The notes under the pieces: generated by a model
Database searches by the model: none
Seen by the model: only the letters and a program-made list of their open reading frames with translations
Told to the model about the DNA's origin: nothing
In this document: one piece after another, positions 1 through 8,136 of the stretch
Layout of the letters: each line of letters opens with the position of its first letter
How positions within the stretch are numbered: the stretch's first letter is position 1
Translations under genes and position numbers: made by a program
Assembly (NCBI RefSeq): GCF_004078655.1
Contig: NZ_RZNC01000003.1
Coordinates: 1-64,000 of the forward strand
Length of the DNA: 64,000 nucleotides
Source: Labedella populi
GTDB taxonomy: Bacteria; Actinomycetota; Actinomycetes; Actinomycetales; Microbacteriaceae
Direction: 5' to 3'

Positions 1-126
1 CACCACACCACCGACACTCCCCCAAGCTGGCGCGAGGCGGTGGAGAACCCGGTGGGCGGCCGGTTTGTGGACGACGAGTCGCAATGTTGGGTGCCCTCTG
101 ACAGGCTCTCGGACCGAGCGGGATAG
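1..126 (+). CDS. 3' end of an unidentified gene (partial)
   Basis: A reading frame is open from base 1 to a TAG at 124-126. It encodes about 41 C-terminal residues that include the run WREAVENPVGG and a final SDRLSDRAG. The stop lies 9 nt before the convergent stop of the DedA gene, which is a normal layout for two convergent genes. I recognise no domain and the start lies outside the window. It could be a chance open frame. Confidence 0.35.
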   Translation, partial: HHTTDTPPSWREAVENPVGGRFVDDESQCWVPSDRLSDRAG

Positions 127-135
127 GCGCGCGCC

Positions 136-891
136 TCAGGCGTGGCCGCTCGGGCGGTCGTTGTCCTTGTCCTGGTCGAACATCGTGCGGTCGAGCACGA
201 GGTGCTCGGCCTCGTCGTGGTCGACGACGGCGTCTCCCACGGCGGCGTGGCGCTTGGCCTTCCGGCTCGACTGCACATAGTGGTAGATCGTCGGCGCGAG
301 CGTCAGGACGACGGCCGCGATGAGGATGACGTCGATGTAGTTGCGCACGAAGTCGGCGACCGGGGGGATGTAGCCGAGGAAGTAGCCGAGGAAGGTGAGG
401 CCGGCGCCCCAGACGAGCGCCCCGACGAGGTTGTAGAACGTGTACTTGCGGTAGTCCATGTGGCCGACACCAGCCGCGACGGGGGCGAAGGTGCGGACGA
501 TGGGGACGAACCGCGCGATGATCACGGCGAGGCCTCCGAAGCGCGTGAAGAAGGCGTTCGTCCGTTCGACATTCTCGACGCTGAAGAGCCCCGATTCCTT
601 GCGCTCGAAGATCTTCGGTCCCGCCTTGTGGCCGATCAGGTACCCCACCTCGCCGCCGAGGAACGCCGCGAGCCCGATGGCCAGCGCGACGATGTATGGA
701 GGGAAGCCGAGGCCCGGGTGGAACGCGAAGAGTCCCGTGATGATGAGGAGTGTGTCGCCGGGGAGGAGGAAGCCGACGAGCAGCCCGGTCTCCGCGAACA
801 CGATGAGGCAGACGACGAGGAGAGCCCAGGGACCTGCGGTCGTGATGATGTTCTCCGGGTCGAGCCACGGGATGAGGGCGGAGTGATGCAT
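136..891 (-). CDS. DedA family membrane protein
   Basis: A 251-residue protein of the DedA/SNARE-associated family, inner-membrane proteins linked to undecaprenyl-phosphate or phospholipid flipping and envelope homeostasis. Visible landmarks are the N-terminal hydrophobic segment followed by FAETGLLVGFLLPGD, the segment GGEVGYLIGHKAG, and the conserved ARFVPIVRTFAPVAAG with its two arginines, then two further membrane helices and a charged cytoplasmic tail. I chose the ATG at 891 because GGAGA lies about 5 nt upstream of it; the open frame extends further back but those codons look non-coding. It ends 9 nt from the convergent partial gene at the left edge. The substrate cannot be deduced from sequence. 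Confidence 0.9.
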   Translation of the reverse strand: MHHSALIPWLDPENIITTAGPWALLVVCLIVFAETGLLVGFLLPGDTLLIITGLFAFHPGLGFPPYIVALAIGLAAFLGGEVGYLIGHKAGPKIFERKESGLFSVENVERTNAFFTRFGGLAVIIARFVPIVRTFAPVAAGVGHMDYRKYTFYNLVGALVWGAGLTFLGYFLGYIPPVADFVRNYIDVILIAAVVLTLAPTIYHYVQSSRKAKRHAAVGDAVVDHDEAEHLVLDRTMFDQDKDNDRPSGHA

Positions 892-1058
892 CGGGGTCTC
901 CAGTCGTCGGCGGCTTCCGAGCCAGTCGGCGCACGTTCGCTGCTCGAAGTCTAGCCGTCGGCTATGACGCAGGACCGGGAGAGCGCCCAATATCCACCTG
1001 AAGGATGAGCCCCCGTTCGGGAGTCAGGAGGCGGCTCGCGGGACGCCGTCCGAGAGGG

Positions 1059-1140
1059 TGCGGAAGGGGGGAATCGAACCCCCACGCCCGAAGGCACAGG
1101 AACCTAAATCCTGCGCGTCTGCCGATTTCGCCACTTCCGC
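1059..1140 (-). tRNA. tRNA-Leu (anticodon TAG)
   Basis: A class II tRNA on the minus strand. The acceptor stem pairs GCGGAAG with CTTCCGC, the anticodon loop is TTTAGGT (TAG, reading CUA/CUG), there is a long variable arm (TGCCTTCGGGCGT), and the T loop is GTTCGATTC. The 3' CCA is not encoded; the sequence continues CCC after the discriminator A. Confidence 0.95.
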
Positions 1141-1274
1141 AAGTGGTGCGGTGTCGATTCTAGGGCGCTGAGAGGCGCGAGATCGTCTCCGAGGGTCCGG
1201 CACGGCGGCGCGACTCGGGGCGCACGATCCTCCGCCGAGGGGGAGCAGCGTGACTGGCGTTATGCGCCGTTGCA

Positions 1275-2083
1275 TCAGCGGCGGGCGAGGACGAGGTTCA
1301 GCCGTTCGCCCGCGACGAGTTCCGAGCGCTGGGTCGCCGTGTCGTTCAGGCGCGCCGGATTGAGGAAGAGCACGTCCTCGGGGGTGATGCCGAGCCGTCG
1401 GGCGACGGCATCGAGGGTGTCCCGTGAGACGACCGTGTAAGACGCGGGTACCCCGTCCTCCAACGCGATCTCGCCGGCGGCATTCGGGATGATGTCGCCG
1501 GCGACAACCGCGAGTCCGGGCCGGACCTCCGGCATCGTCCAGGCGATGTCCACACGGGCAGCGACGGGGGATCGGCATCCGTTCTCGTCGGGGTCGCTCG
1601 CCTCGTCGAGGATGACGAGCGAGTCGATGTAGCTCGGATCGGTCGCCTCCGGCCAGTCGGGGGAGGCCAGGACACCTTCGTCCTGCTCCGCGTTCCATTG
1701 CACGACGTCGAGGCTGCCCCACGAGCCGACGCACGGCCAGTTCCCGCTGTGCGGCTGCGCGACGAAGCGGATCTGATTCTTGTGGTCGATCTGCTCTGGG
1801 AGACGACATCGAGGAGGCGGACCCTCCAACCGAATGTCATCGAGCCGACGCGTGTGTCGGGGTCCGAGACGATTTCGAGGCTGCCGTTCACGTCATACCG
1901 GGCCGATTCGAAGGCGCCGGTCCCGACGACCACGCCGTCCGGCACTTCGGTGAACACGTGCTCGGACTCCGCTGGGGGTTCGACCGACGGGACGGCGGCC
2001 GTGGGGGTCATCGTCGGGTTCGACGGCTCACCGAACAGGTTGCCGGTGCAACCGGCGAGCATCGATCCGAGGAGCAGGATCAC
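1275..2083 (-). pseudogene. LysM-domain lipoprotein, interrupted by a frameshift
   Basis: Two minus-strand frames together give one secreted lipoprotein. The upstream frame starts with a hydrophobic segment and lipobox-like LAGC, and continues to RLLDVVSQ. The downstream frame then carries EQIDHKNQIRFVAQPHSGNW and ends in a LysM domain (SYTVVSRDTLDAVARRLGITP ... LNP). Adding one base to the GGG at 1798-1800 would join them as DVVSPEQIDHKN, so a 1-nt deletion or sequencing error there explains the break. The GTG at 2083 is the only usual start codon in frame but leaves a very short signal peptide; basic residues encoded just upstream suggest the true start is further back. If intact, the protein would be anchored in the membrane and bind peptidoglycan. 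Confidence 0.7.
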
Positions 2084-2301
2084 GGGGGTGGTCGACGATC
2101 GAGACCGAAGATGCCGACCGTGTCCGGTCGTTCTCAGGGGCGCCCCATCATCTTTGCGGTGACGTTAGCGGCGCCGCCGCGGTGGGGCGCTTGAGCCCAG
2201 AGGGGTGACGGAGAACGCGGTGAGACAAGCGACGGTCGAGCTGTCCTCGGTCCGGCACGGCTGTGGAGAGGGCGGACGGAACCCGCCCCGAGTGCGCAAT
2301 C

Positions 2302-3501
2302 ATGCTGGGCATGGGGCAGTCGGGGGACAGCATCGCTGAGCGCGTTCGTATGCGAGTGAGACGGGAGGGCGTCGATCTCGCAGGCGATCACGTCGCCGCG
2401 GAACGTTTGGTCCGCGACGAGTTGCGTCGTGACGCCGAGCGCTCGTACCGGGGCGGGCATGCCGCCGTCGAGGACGAGGACTCCGCCGCTCGCGAGGCCC
2501 TCGCGGTCCTGACGGGCTTCGGCGCGATCCAGCCGTACCTCGACGACCCCGAGGTGGAGGAGATCTGGCTCAACGGACCGTCGCGCGTGTTCGTGGCCCG
2601 AAACGGTGTGAGCGAGCTGACGGAGACCGTCCTCACTGAGGAGGCGGTGCGAGACCTCATCGAGCGACTACTCGCGAGCACGGGACGACGCGTCGACCAC
2701 AGCTCGCCGTTCGTCGATGCCTCCCTCCCCGACGGCTCGCGCCTCCACGTGGCCATCCCCGATGTCACCCGTCGGCACCCCGCGATAAACATCCGGAAGT
2801 TCTCGAGGCGCGTGCGCACTCTCGCTCACCTCGTGGCACTCGGATCCCTCTCTCCGCGAGCGGCCGAATTCCTTCGCGGTTCGGTCAGAGCGGGGCGGAG
2901 CATCGTCGTCTCGGGGGGAACCCAATCGGGCAAGACGACCCTGTTGTCGGCGCTCCTCGGGGCTGTGAAACCGGGCGAGCGCATCGTCACCGTCGAGGAG
3001 ACGTTCGAGCTCGATCTGCCGGGTCGCGACGTCGTGGGTCTTCAAGGCCGGCAGCCGAGCCTCGAGGGGACGGGAGAGATCACTCTTCGCCGGCTCGTCA
3101 AAGAGGCGCTGCGCATGCGACCGGACCGTCTGGTGGTGGGGGAGGTGCGTGAGGCCGAGGCGCTCGATCTGCTCATCGCGATGAACTCCGGACTGCCCGG
3201 TGCATCATCCGTCCACGCCAACACCGCCCGAGACGCTCTCGTGAAGCTCTGCACGCTCCCGTTGCTCGCGGGGCGCAATATCGACTCGCAATTCGTCCGG
3301 CCGACGGTGGCCGCCAGTGTCGATCTCGTCGTGCACTGCGTCCTCGACGCGGACGGGCGTCGCCGTGTCTCCGAGATCATCACTCCGACCGGGTCCGGTC
3401 ACGACGGCGCGATCGAGGCGAGCACCGTCTTCGAGATGCGCGACGGCGCCCTGACTGAAACGGGTTGGACCCCGATGGGTGATCGGAGTGCGTCGCGATG
3501 A
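2302..3501 (+). CDS. tadA: Tad/Flp pilus assembly ATPase (TadA/CpaF family)
   Basis: First gene of the Tad locus: the hexameric secretion ATPase that powers assembly of Flp-type pili at the inner face of the membrane. From ATG 2302 it has 399 residues. The N-terminal region holds LDDPEVEEIWLNGP. The Walker A is GGTQSGKTT with Lys211, Gln replacing the usual Gly/Ser. LVVGEVR with Glu281 and the histidine-containing SVHANT follow. Start choice is uncertain (GTG 2263, ATG 2302 or ATG 2311); none has a strong ribosome binding site. The 3' end overlaps tadB by ATGA, implying translational coupling. An ssd/TadZ-type partner often found upstream in actinobacteria is absent. Confidence 0.9.
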   Translation: MLGMGQSGDSIAERVRMRVRREGVDLAGDHVAAERLVRDELRRDAERSYRGGHAAVEDEDSAAREALAVLTGFGAIQPYLDDPEVEEIWLNGPSRVFVARNGVSELTETVLTEEAVRDLIERLLASTGRRVDHSSPFVDASLPDGSRLHVAIPDVTRRHPAINIRKFSRRVRTLAHLVALGSLSPRAAEFLRGSVRAGRSIVVSGGTQSGKTTLLSALLGAVKPGERIVTVEETFELDLPGRDVVGLQGRQPSLEGTGEITLRRLVKEALRMRPDRLVVGEVREAEALDLLIAMNSGLPGASSVHANTARDALVKLCTLPLLAGRNIDSQFVRPTVAASVDLVVHCVLDADGRRRVSEIITPTGSGHDGAIEASTVFEMRDGALTETGWTPMGDRSASR

Positions 3502-4361
3502 CCTGGGTGCTCGGAGCTACCCTCGGCGGAGGGCTCGTCCTGGTCGTGTCCTCCCGGTTGTGGCCGAGAGGTAATCGGGACGAGAGGCGGCGGTCCGACC
3601 GGTTCGCTCCCATTCGTGCTCGTCTTGCACTCGCGGGTCTGGTCCGGGTTCCCGTGCTCGCATTCGTCGCCGTCTCCGCTCTGATCGGAGTGATCCTCGG
3701 GGGTATCACCGTCCTCGTCACGTCTGTTCCGGTCGTCGGCGCACTCGCCAGCGTCGTCGGGACGGCGCTTCCGTGGATCCTCGTCTCGATCAGGGCCAGG
3801 GCGCGGCGTCGCCTTCGAGCGAGCCTGTGGCCCGACATCGTCGACCATCTCGTCGCCGCGGCACGCTCGGGGCTCGCCGTCCCTGACGCCGTCGCGAGCC
3901 TCGGGAAACAAGGTCCTGAGGACCTCCGTCCCGAGTTCCGGACGTTCGCCCGGGACTACGCCACCTCCGCATCGTGGGGCGGGGCCGTCGACCGGCTCAA
4001 AGCGGTGCTCGATGATCCCGTCGCGGATCGTGTGCTGGAGACGCTCCGGATGGCCCGTGAGGTCGGAGGATCGGACCTCACGGCGATCCTGCGGCAGCTG
4101 TCGGGCGCGCTGCGGGAAGAAGCGGCGACCCGAGCGGAACTCGACGCGCGGCAGAGCTGGGTGCGGAACGCTGCGAAGCTCGGAGTCGCCGCTCCGTGGC
4201 TGATCCTCGTCCTCCTGTCGACACGGCCCGAGGCGGCAGCGGCCTACGCTTCGACCGAGGGAACACTGCTCATCGTCGTCGGTGCCGCCGTCTCGGTCGT
4301 CGCCTACAGGGTCATGCTCGCCGTCGGTCGCCTTCCCATGGAGCGGCGGTGGTTCCGATGA
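3498..4361 (+). CDS. tadB: Tad pilus membrane platform protein TadB
   Basis: A 287-residue type II secretion F-domain protein, one half of the membrane platform that couples the TadA motor to the pilus. Two membrane segments lie near the N-terminus (about residues 45-100), followed by a cytoplasmic helical domain (LWPDIVDHLVAAARSGLAVPDAV; LETLRMAREVGGSDLTAIL) and a C-terminal membrane pair. The central domain matches the T2SSF pattern of an amphipathic helix bundle. It overlaps tadA and tadC by 4 nt each, so the three are probably co-translated. Confidence 0.87.
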   Translation: MTWVLGATLGGGLVLVVSSRLWPRGNRDERRRSDRFAPIRARLALAGLVRVPVLAFVAVSALIGVILGGITVLVTSVPVVGALASVVGTALPWILVSIRARARRRLRASLWPDIVDHLVAAARSGLAVPDAVASLGKQGPEDLRPEFRTFARDYATSASWGGAVDRLKAVLDDPVADRVLETLRMAREVGGSDLTAILRQLSGALREEAATRAELDARQSWVRNAAKLGVAAPWLILVLLSTRPEAAAAYASTEGTLLIVVGAAVSVVAYRVMLAVGRLPMERRWFR

Positions 4362-5296
4362 CCGCACTGTCGGCGTGGGGCATCGTGCTGGGCGCGGCGC
4401 TGGGTCTCGGGCTCTGGACGCTCGTCGGTCTCGTTCCGCGGATGAGCGTGCGGCGGCTCGGCGACCGCATCGCGCCCTACCTCGTCGATGTGTCCGAGGA
4501 AGCGCGAGTCCGGGTCGATCGTCCCTCCGGCGACCCCCTCGCGGTGTTGTGGGGCCTCGTGACTCCCGTCTTCGGCCGATTCTTCTCCGCTGTATCCGTC
4601 GTGCTGGCCAGCAACAGCACCGTCACCGCTCGGCTTGCGCAGCGCGGCTCCGCACTCGACGTTTCGGCATTCCGGCGACGACAACTGCTGTGGGCCGTCG
4701 TGGGTTCCGCGGTCCTCGCCCTCCCCGCGATCGTGTCGCTCCTCAGCGGGTTGCTCTCGCCGCTCGCGGTGGCGAGCCTTCCCCTCGTCGGAGCCCTCGT
4801 CGGAGCCCTCGGTTGCGAATGGGAGCTCGCGAGGGGTGCGAAGCGACGCGTCGCACGCATCGAGGCGGAGCTGCCGACGGCGCTCGGCTTCCTGAGCCTC
4901 AGCCTCTCGGCGGGCGAAGGTATCCTCGACGCGCTCCGACGGGTCGCGAACGTCGGCTCGGGCGAATTCTCGGGTGAGTGTCGACGTGTGACCGCCGACG
5001 TCGGATCGGGCGTTCCGCTGGCTCGCGCTCTGGCCGACTTCTCCGATCGGATCGCTCTGCCGGCCCTGTCTCGGACCATCGAGCAACTCACGGGTGCGCT
5101 CGAACGGGGGAGCCCTCTCGCCGAGACCCTCCGCGCCCAATCCGCCGACGTGAGGGTGGAAGGCAAACGCCGTCTACTCGAGGCGGCGGGTCGCAAGGAA
5201 GTGGCCATGTTGGTGCCGCTCGTCTTTCTCATCCTCCCCCTCTCGGTCGCGTTCGCGATCCTGCCTGGGCTCATGGTGCTGCGCGCCGGATTCTGA
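4358..5296 (+). CDS. tadC: Tad pilus membrane platform protein TadC
   Basis: A 312-residue second T2SSF-domain protein, predicted partner of TadB in the platform. The ATG at 4358 overlaps the tadB stop as ATGA; the longer open frame upstream is a shadow of tadB. It has an N-terminal helix, a central hydrophobic hairpin around residues 110-160, then the cytoplasmic domain (RIEAELPTALGFLSLSLSAGE ... DALRRVANVGSGEF) and a final hydrophobic segment ending in LPGLMVLRAGF. The order tadA-tadB-tadC is that of the mycobacterial Rv3659c-Rv3657c genes. Confidence 0.87.
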   Translation: MTALSAWGIVLGAALGLGLWTLVGLVPRMSVRRLGDRIAPYLVDVSEEARVRVDRPSGDPLAVLWGLVTPVFGRFFSAVSVVLASNSTVTARLAQRGSALDVSAFRRRQLLWAVVGSAVLALPAIVSLLSGLLSPLAVASLPLVGALVGALGCEWELARGAKRRVARIEAELPTALGFLSLSLSAGEGILDALRRVANVGSGEFSGECRRVTADVGSGVPLARALADFSDRIALPALSRTIEQLTGALERGSPLAETLRAQSADVRVEGKRRLLEAAGRKEVAMLVPLVFLILPLSVAFAILPGLMVLRAGF

Positions 5297-5321
5297 GCCG
5301 CATTCATCGAAAGGAACATCC

Positions 5322-5507
5322 ATGACCGAACTCGCCTCTCTCCCCGCCCGGATCCGCCGTCGCCTTGTGAACGAACGCGGGGACGTACCGGGCTGGGTTC
5401 TCGTCACACTGATGACCGCGGGTCTCGTGATCCTGATCTGGGGTCTGGCCGGTCCCGCGCTCGCCGGACTCTTCGAGCAGGCCATCGCTCGCGTTTCGGG
5501 CCTATGA
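5322..5507 (+). CDS. Flp pilin-like small membrane protein (DUF4244 type)
   Basis: A 61-residue protein with a basic N-terminus, the sequence NERGDVPGWVLVTLMTAGL and a single hydrophobic helix to the end. Size, position after tadC and the charged-then-hydrophobic layout fit the DUF4244/Flp pilin gene of actinobacterial Tad loci (Rv3656c position). It is probably the pilus subunit or a minor pilin, processed near the start of the helix. A good AAAGGA site lies before the ATG. It overlaps the next gene by ATGA. No prepilin peptidase gene is in the window. Confidence 0.72.
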   Translation: MTELASLPARIRRRLVNERGDVPGWVLVTLMTAGLVILIWGLAGPALAGLFEQAIARVSGL

Positions 5508-5914
5508 ATGCTCGACGGGGCCCGCTTGTCCGTCGGTCCCGCGATGAGGGCTCCGCCGTGGTCGAGAATCTGCTCGTCACGATCCTGCTCACCACACTCG
5601 CGCTCTCGGTCGTGCAGTTGGCGCTTGCGCTGCACGTCCGGACGACGGTCGTCGATGCGGCATCCGAGGGCGCCCGATTCGGTGCGCTGGCCGGCAATGG
5701 CCCCGCGGACGCGGTCGCGCGCACACGCTCGCTCATTGTGACCGCCGTCGGCGACGGTTACGCGAACGAGGTGTCCGCGGCCTACGGCGACTACCGGGGG
5801 CACCCGTCGATCGCCGTCACCGTCGAGGGAACGCTTCCCCTCGTCGGTCTACTCGGCGTGGGGGAGGGGCTCAATGCCGTCGGTCGTGCCGCCGTCGAGA
5901 CGCTCGACGAGTGA
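5504..5914 (+). CDS. TadE-like pseudopilin (first copy)
   Basis: A 136-residue protein with the TadE signature: a short charged N-terminus, then GSAVVENLLVTILLTTLALSV with the conserved Glu inside the start of a single membrane helix, and a secreted domain beginning DAASEGARFGALAG. TadE proteins are minor pilins or assembly factors of Tad systems. It overlaps the previous gene by 4 nt and the next, also TadE-like, by 41 nt. Confidence 0.8.
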   Translation: MNARRGPLVRRSRDEGSAVVENLLVTILLTTLALSVVQLALALHVRTTVVDAASEGARFGALAGNGPADAVARTRSLIVTAVGDGYANEVSAAYGDYRGHPSIAVTVEGTLPLVGLLGVGEGLNAVGRAAVETLDE

Positions 5915-6341
5915 CGGGGGCTCCGCGTCACTCGAGTTCATCGTCGCGGGTCTCGTCCTCCTGGTCCCCATCGTGTACCTCGTGGTGACCTTGTCTCAGA
6001 TCCAGTCGGCTGTGCTCGCCGCGGAAGGGGGATCGAGGCACGCGGCCCGACTGTTCGTCGACGCGCCCGACCCGACGACTGCCGTGGAGCGAGCCGAGCA
6101 GGCTGTCGCCTTCGCTCTCGACGACCAGGGAATCGACTCCTCATCGGCGCGCGTCACCATCTCGTGTGCGGACGACGTCGCCGCTGAGTGTCTCGACCAG
6201 GGCGATACCGTTACCGTGGTGGTCCGGATCGATGTGGCCCTTCCGCTCGCGCCGCCCGTGCTCGACCTCGACCGACTCGCGATCGTTCCGGTAGAGGCGC
6301 GCTCGGCGAACGCCGTGTCCGACTTCCGGGTCCCCGAATGA
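5874..6341 (+). CDS. TadE-like pseudopilin (second copy)
   Basis: A 155-residue paralogue of the preceding TadE: GGSASLEFIVAGLVLLVPIVYL gives the Glu-containing helix start, and AEGGSRHAARLFVDAP matches the post-helix region. The ATG at 5874 puts the first 13 codons inside the previous gene in another frame; GTG 5886 is an alternative start. The secreted domain contains two cysteines (SCADDVAAEC) that could form a disulfide. The 41-nt overlap is long for this operon, whose other junctions are 4 nt. Confidence 0.75.
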   Translation: MPSVVPPSRRSTSDGGSASLEFIVAGLVLLVPIVYLVVTLSQIQSAVLAAEGGSRHAARLFVDAPDPTTAVERAEQAVAFALDDQGIDSSSARVTISCADDVAAECLDQGDTVTVVVRIDVALPLAPPVLDLDRLAIVPVEARSANAVSDFRVPE

Positions 6342-6796
6342 AGCAGGCCGAGATCCTCGCCCGTGTCGCCGACCGCGAGCGGGGCTCGACTCTCGTCCTG
6401 ACGATCGGCTTCGCCGCCTTCGCGATCGTCGTCACGCTCGTCGTCGCCGCCGCGACGTCTCTCTACATCGAACGGAAACGCCTGCTCGGCCTCGCCGACT
6501 CGGCGGCGCTCGTCGGCGCGGAGGCGTTCGACCTCGCAGCAGTGGAACCGGACCCCGACGGCGGTGTGAGCGTGAGGCTCGACGCCGGTGCCGTGGAAGA
6601 GGCCGTCGACGGCTTCGTTGCCGACGTCGGTACGAGCCGGTTCGACCGCCTCCGCATCGAGAGCGCGACGACTCTCGACGGTCGCAGCGCCACCGTGACC
6701 CTCTCCTCGGCGTGGAGTCCGCCGGTCCTCACGCTGCTCCTCCCCGAGGGGATCCGGCTCGATGCCACCTCGACAGCACGCGCTGTGCTGCAGTGA
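6338..6796 (+). CDS. TadE/TadG-like protein (Rv3654c type)
   Basis: A 152-residue last member of the Tad operon. RERGSTLVLTIGFAAFAIVV forms a single membrane helix and is followed by ERKRLLGLADSAALVGAEAFD, the typical sequence of the secretion-neighbourhood TadE-like family at the end of actinobacterial Tad clusters. It starts at ATG 6338, overlapping the previous stop as ATGA; the longer open frame upstream is a shadow. Probably a minor, surface-exposed pilus component. Confidence 0.75.
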   Translation: MKQAEILARVADRERGSTLVLTIGFAAFAIVVTLVVAAATSLYIERKRLLGLADSAALVGAEAFDLAAVEPDPDGGVSVRLDAGAVEEAVDGFVADVGTSRFDRLRIESATTLDGRSATVTLSSAWSPPVLTLLLPEGIRLDATSTARAVLQ

Positions 6797-6865
6797 GGGT
6801 GGGTGATGGGGCGATGTGCGCTCTGACGAGATCGGCGCGGGGGGACTGCTCCGCGCATCGGCTCC

Positions 6866-8083
6866 TTACACGTCGCGCGGCACTCGCGGCACGTAGCGCG
6901 GCAGGTACCGCAGGAACAGCAGGGCGCCGAGTAGTCCGACGACGCCCAGCGTGAGGCTCGCGGTCGCGAGGGAGGCGATCACCGTGATGCCGGAGATGGC
7001 GAGGGGAGCGCTCGCCTCGCCGGCATGGTTCGTGAAGCGCCAGGCGGCGAGGAAGCGGGCGGGGTCGCCGCGTGGGGCGAGATCGGCGCCCACCGTCATG
7101 AGGATGCCGCTCCCGATCCCGTTCGCGAGCGCCATCGCGATCGCGATCGCGATGAAGAGGCCCTCCGTGCTCGTGAAGGCGAGGACGATATGGGCGACCC
7201 CGAGCCCCGTGAGCGCGGGGATCGCCGACCACAACCGTCCGAAACGGTCCATGATCTGGCCCGACGTGTAGAAGAGCGCGAAGTCGACGGCCCCTGCGAT
7301 GCCGATGACGATCGCCGTCTGGGCGTCGGCCATCCCGATCGCGACGGCCCAGAGCGGCAGGATCACCGTGCGAGAGGAACGCACCGCCGACATGATCGCC
7401 GCCGCCAGACCCATCCGCGAGAGCACCGCGCGGTTGTCGCGGAGGGTCGTGAAGACGTTGACACGCCGCCGCTCGCCAGCCAGCGCGGACGCCGAACGCT
7501 CGAGGGCCGCGGTCGGATCGGAGACGACGAGCAGGATGACGATGACGATCACGCACGCCACGACATGCACCCAGAAGACGATGCTCGTCCAGCCCGTCGC
7601 GTGGATGAGCGCCGCCGCGATGAACGGGCCGATCGCCCAGCCGCCGCGGAACGTGCCGCCGAGGGTCGAGAGTGCGCGGGCGCGGAACTGTACGGGGACG
7701 TAGGTGGTCATGAAGGCGTGCCGCGCGAGAGCGAACACCGAGGTCGACAGCCCGCTCAAGAGGATGCCGACCGCGAGGCCGACGGTCGTGGGGAAGATCA
7801 GACAGACGGCGAGGCCGACGAGGCACACGACGGCCGCCCCGATCATGGCCGAGCGCTCGCCGAAGCGCGCGACCAAAGAGCCGGCCGGCACATCCCCGAG
7901 CAACTCTCCCACCATGAAGAGACCCCCGAGGAACCCCGCGAACGCGAGGTTCGCTCCGAGGCTCGAGGCGATGACGGGGATCATCGGAATGATCGCGCCC
8001 TGACCGATCGAGAACACGAACGTGGGCAGCAGAGCCGACAGCGCGACCGAACGGAAGGAGAACGAGGGAGAGGAGACCGACAT
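6866..8083 (-). CDS. MFS transporter
   Basis: A 405-residue, 12-helix major facilitator. The N-terminal half holds FLGGLFMVGELLGDVPAGSLVARFGERSAM, matching the MFS loop 2-3 motif (G...D..GRR-like), and RALSTLGGTFRGGWAIGPF matches the helix 5 exporter-type region. The C-terminal half repeats the pattern at GQIMDRFGRLWS. Start is ATG 8083; in-frame TTG 8086 and GTG 8089 are possible, and a TAGGGT box lies 6 nt before the TTG. Substrate unknown. It is convergent with the Tad operon and divergent from prfB. Confidence 0.85.
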   Translation of the reverse strand: MSVSSPSFSFRSVALSALLPTFVFSIGQGAIIPMIPVIASSLGANLAFAGFLGGLFMVGELLGDVPAGSLVARFGERSAMIGAAVVCLVGLAVCLIFPTTVGLAVGILLSGLSTSVFALARHAFMTTYVPVQFRARALSTLGGTFRGGWAIGPFIAAALIHATGWTSIVFWVHVVACVIVIVILLVVSDPTAALERSASALAGERRRVNVFTTLRDNRAVLSRMGLAAAIMSAVRSSRTVILPLWAVAIGMADAQTAIVIGIAGAVDFALFYTSGQIMDRFGRLWSAIPALTGLGVAHIVLAFTSTEGLFIAIAIAMALANGIGSGILMTVGADLAPRGDPARFLAAWRFTNHAGEASAPLAISGITVIASLATASLTLGVVGLLGALLFLRYLPRYVPRVPRDV

Positions 8084-8121
8084 CAACACCCGACCCTACG
8101 CCCCGGTCCGGCGGGCCACGG

Positions 8122-8127
8122 TAGGCT
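8122..8127 (+). promoter_or_regulatory. -10 element of prfB
   Basis: TAGGCT lies 9 nt upstream of the prfB ATG, predicting a transcript with little or no 5' leader. No ribosome binding site is visible between the box and the start. Confidence 0.55.
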
Positions 8128-8136
8128 TGCACGGTT

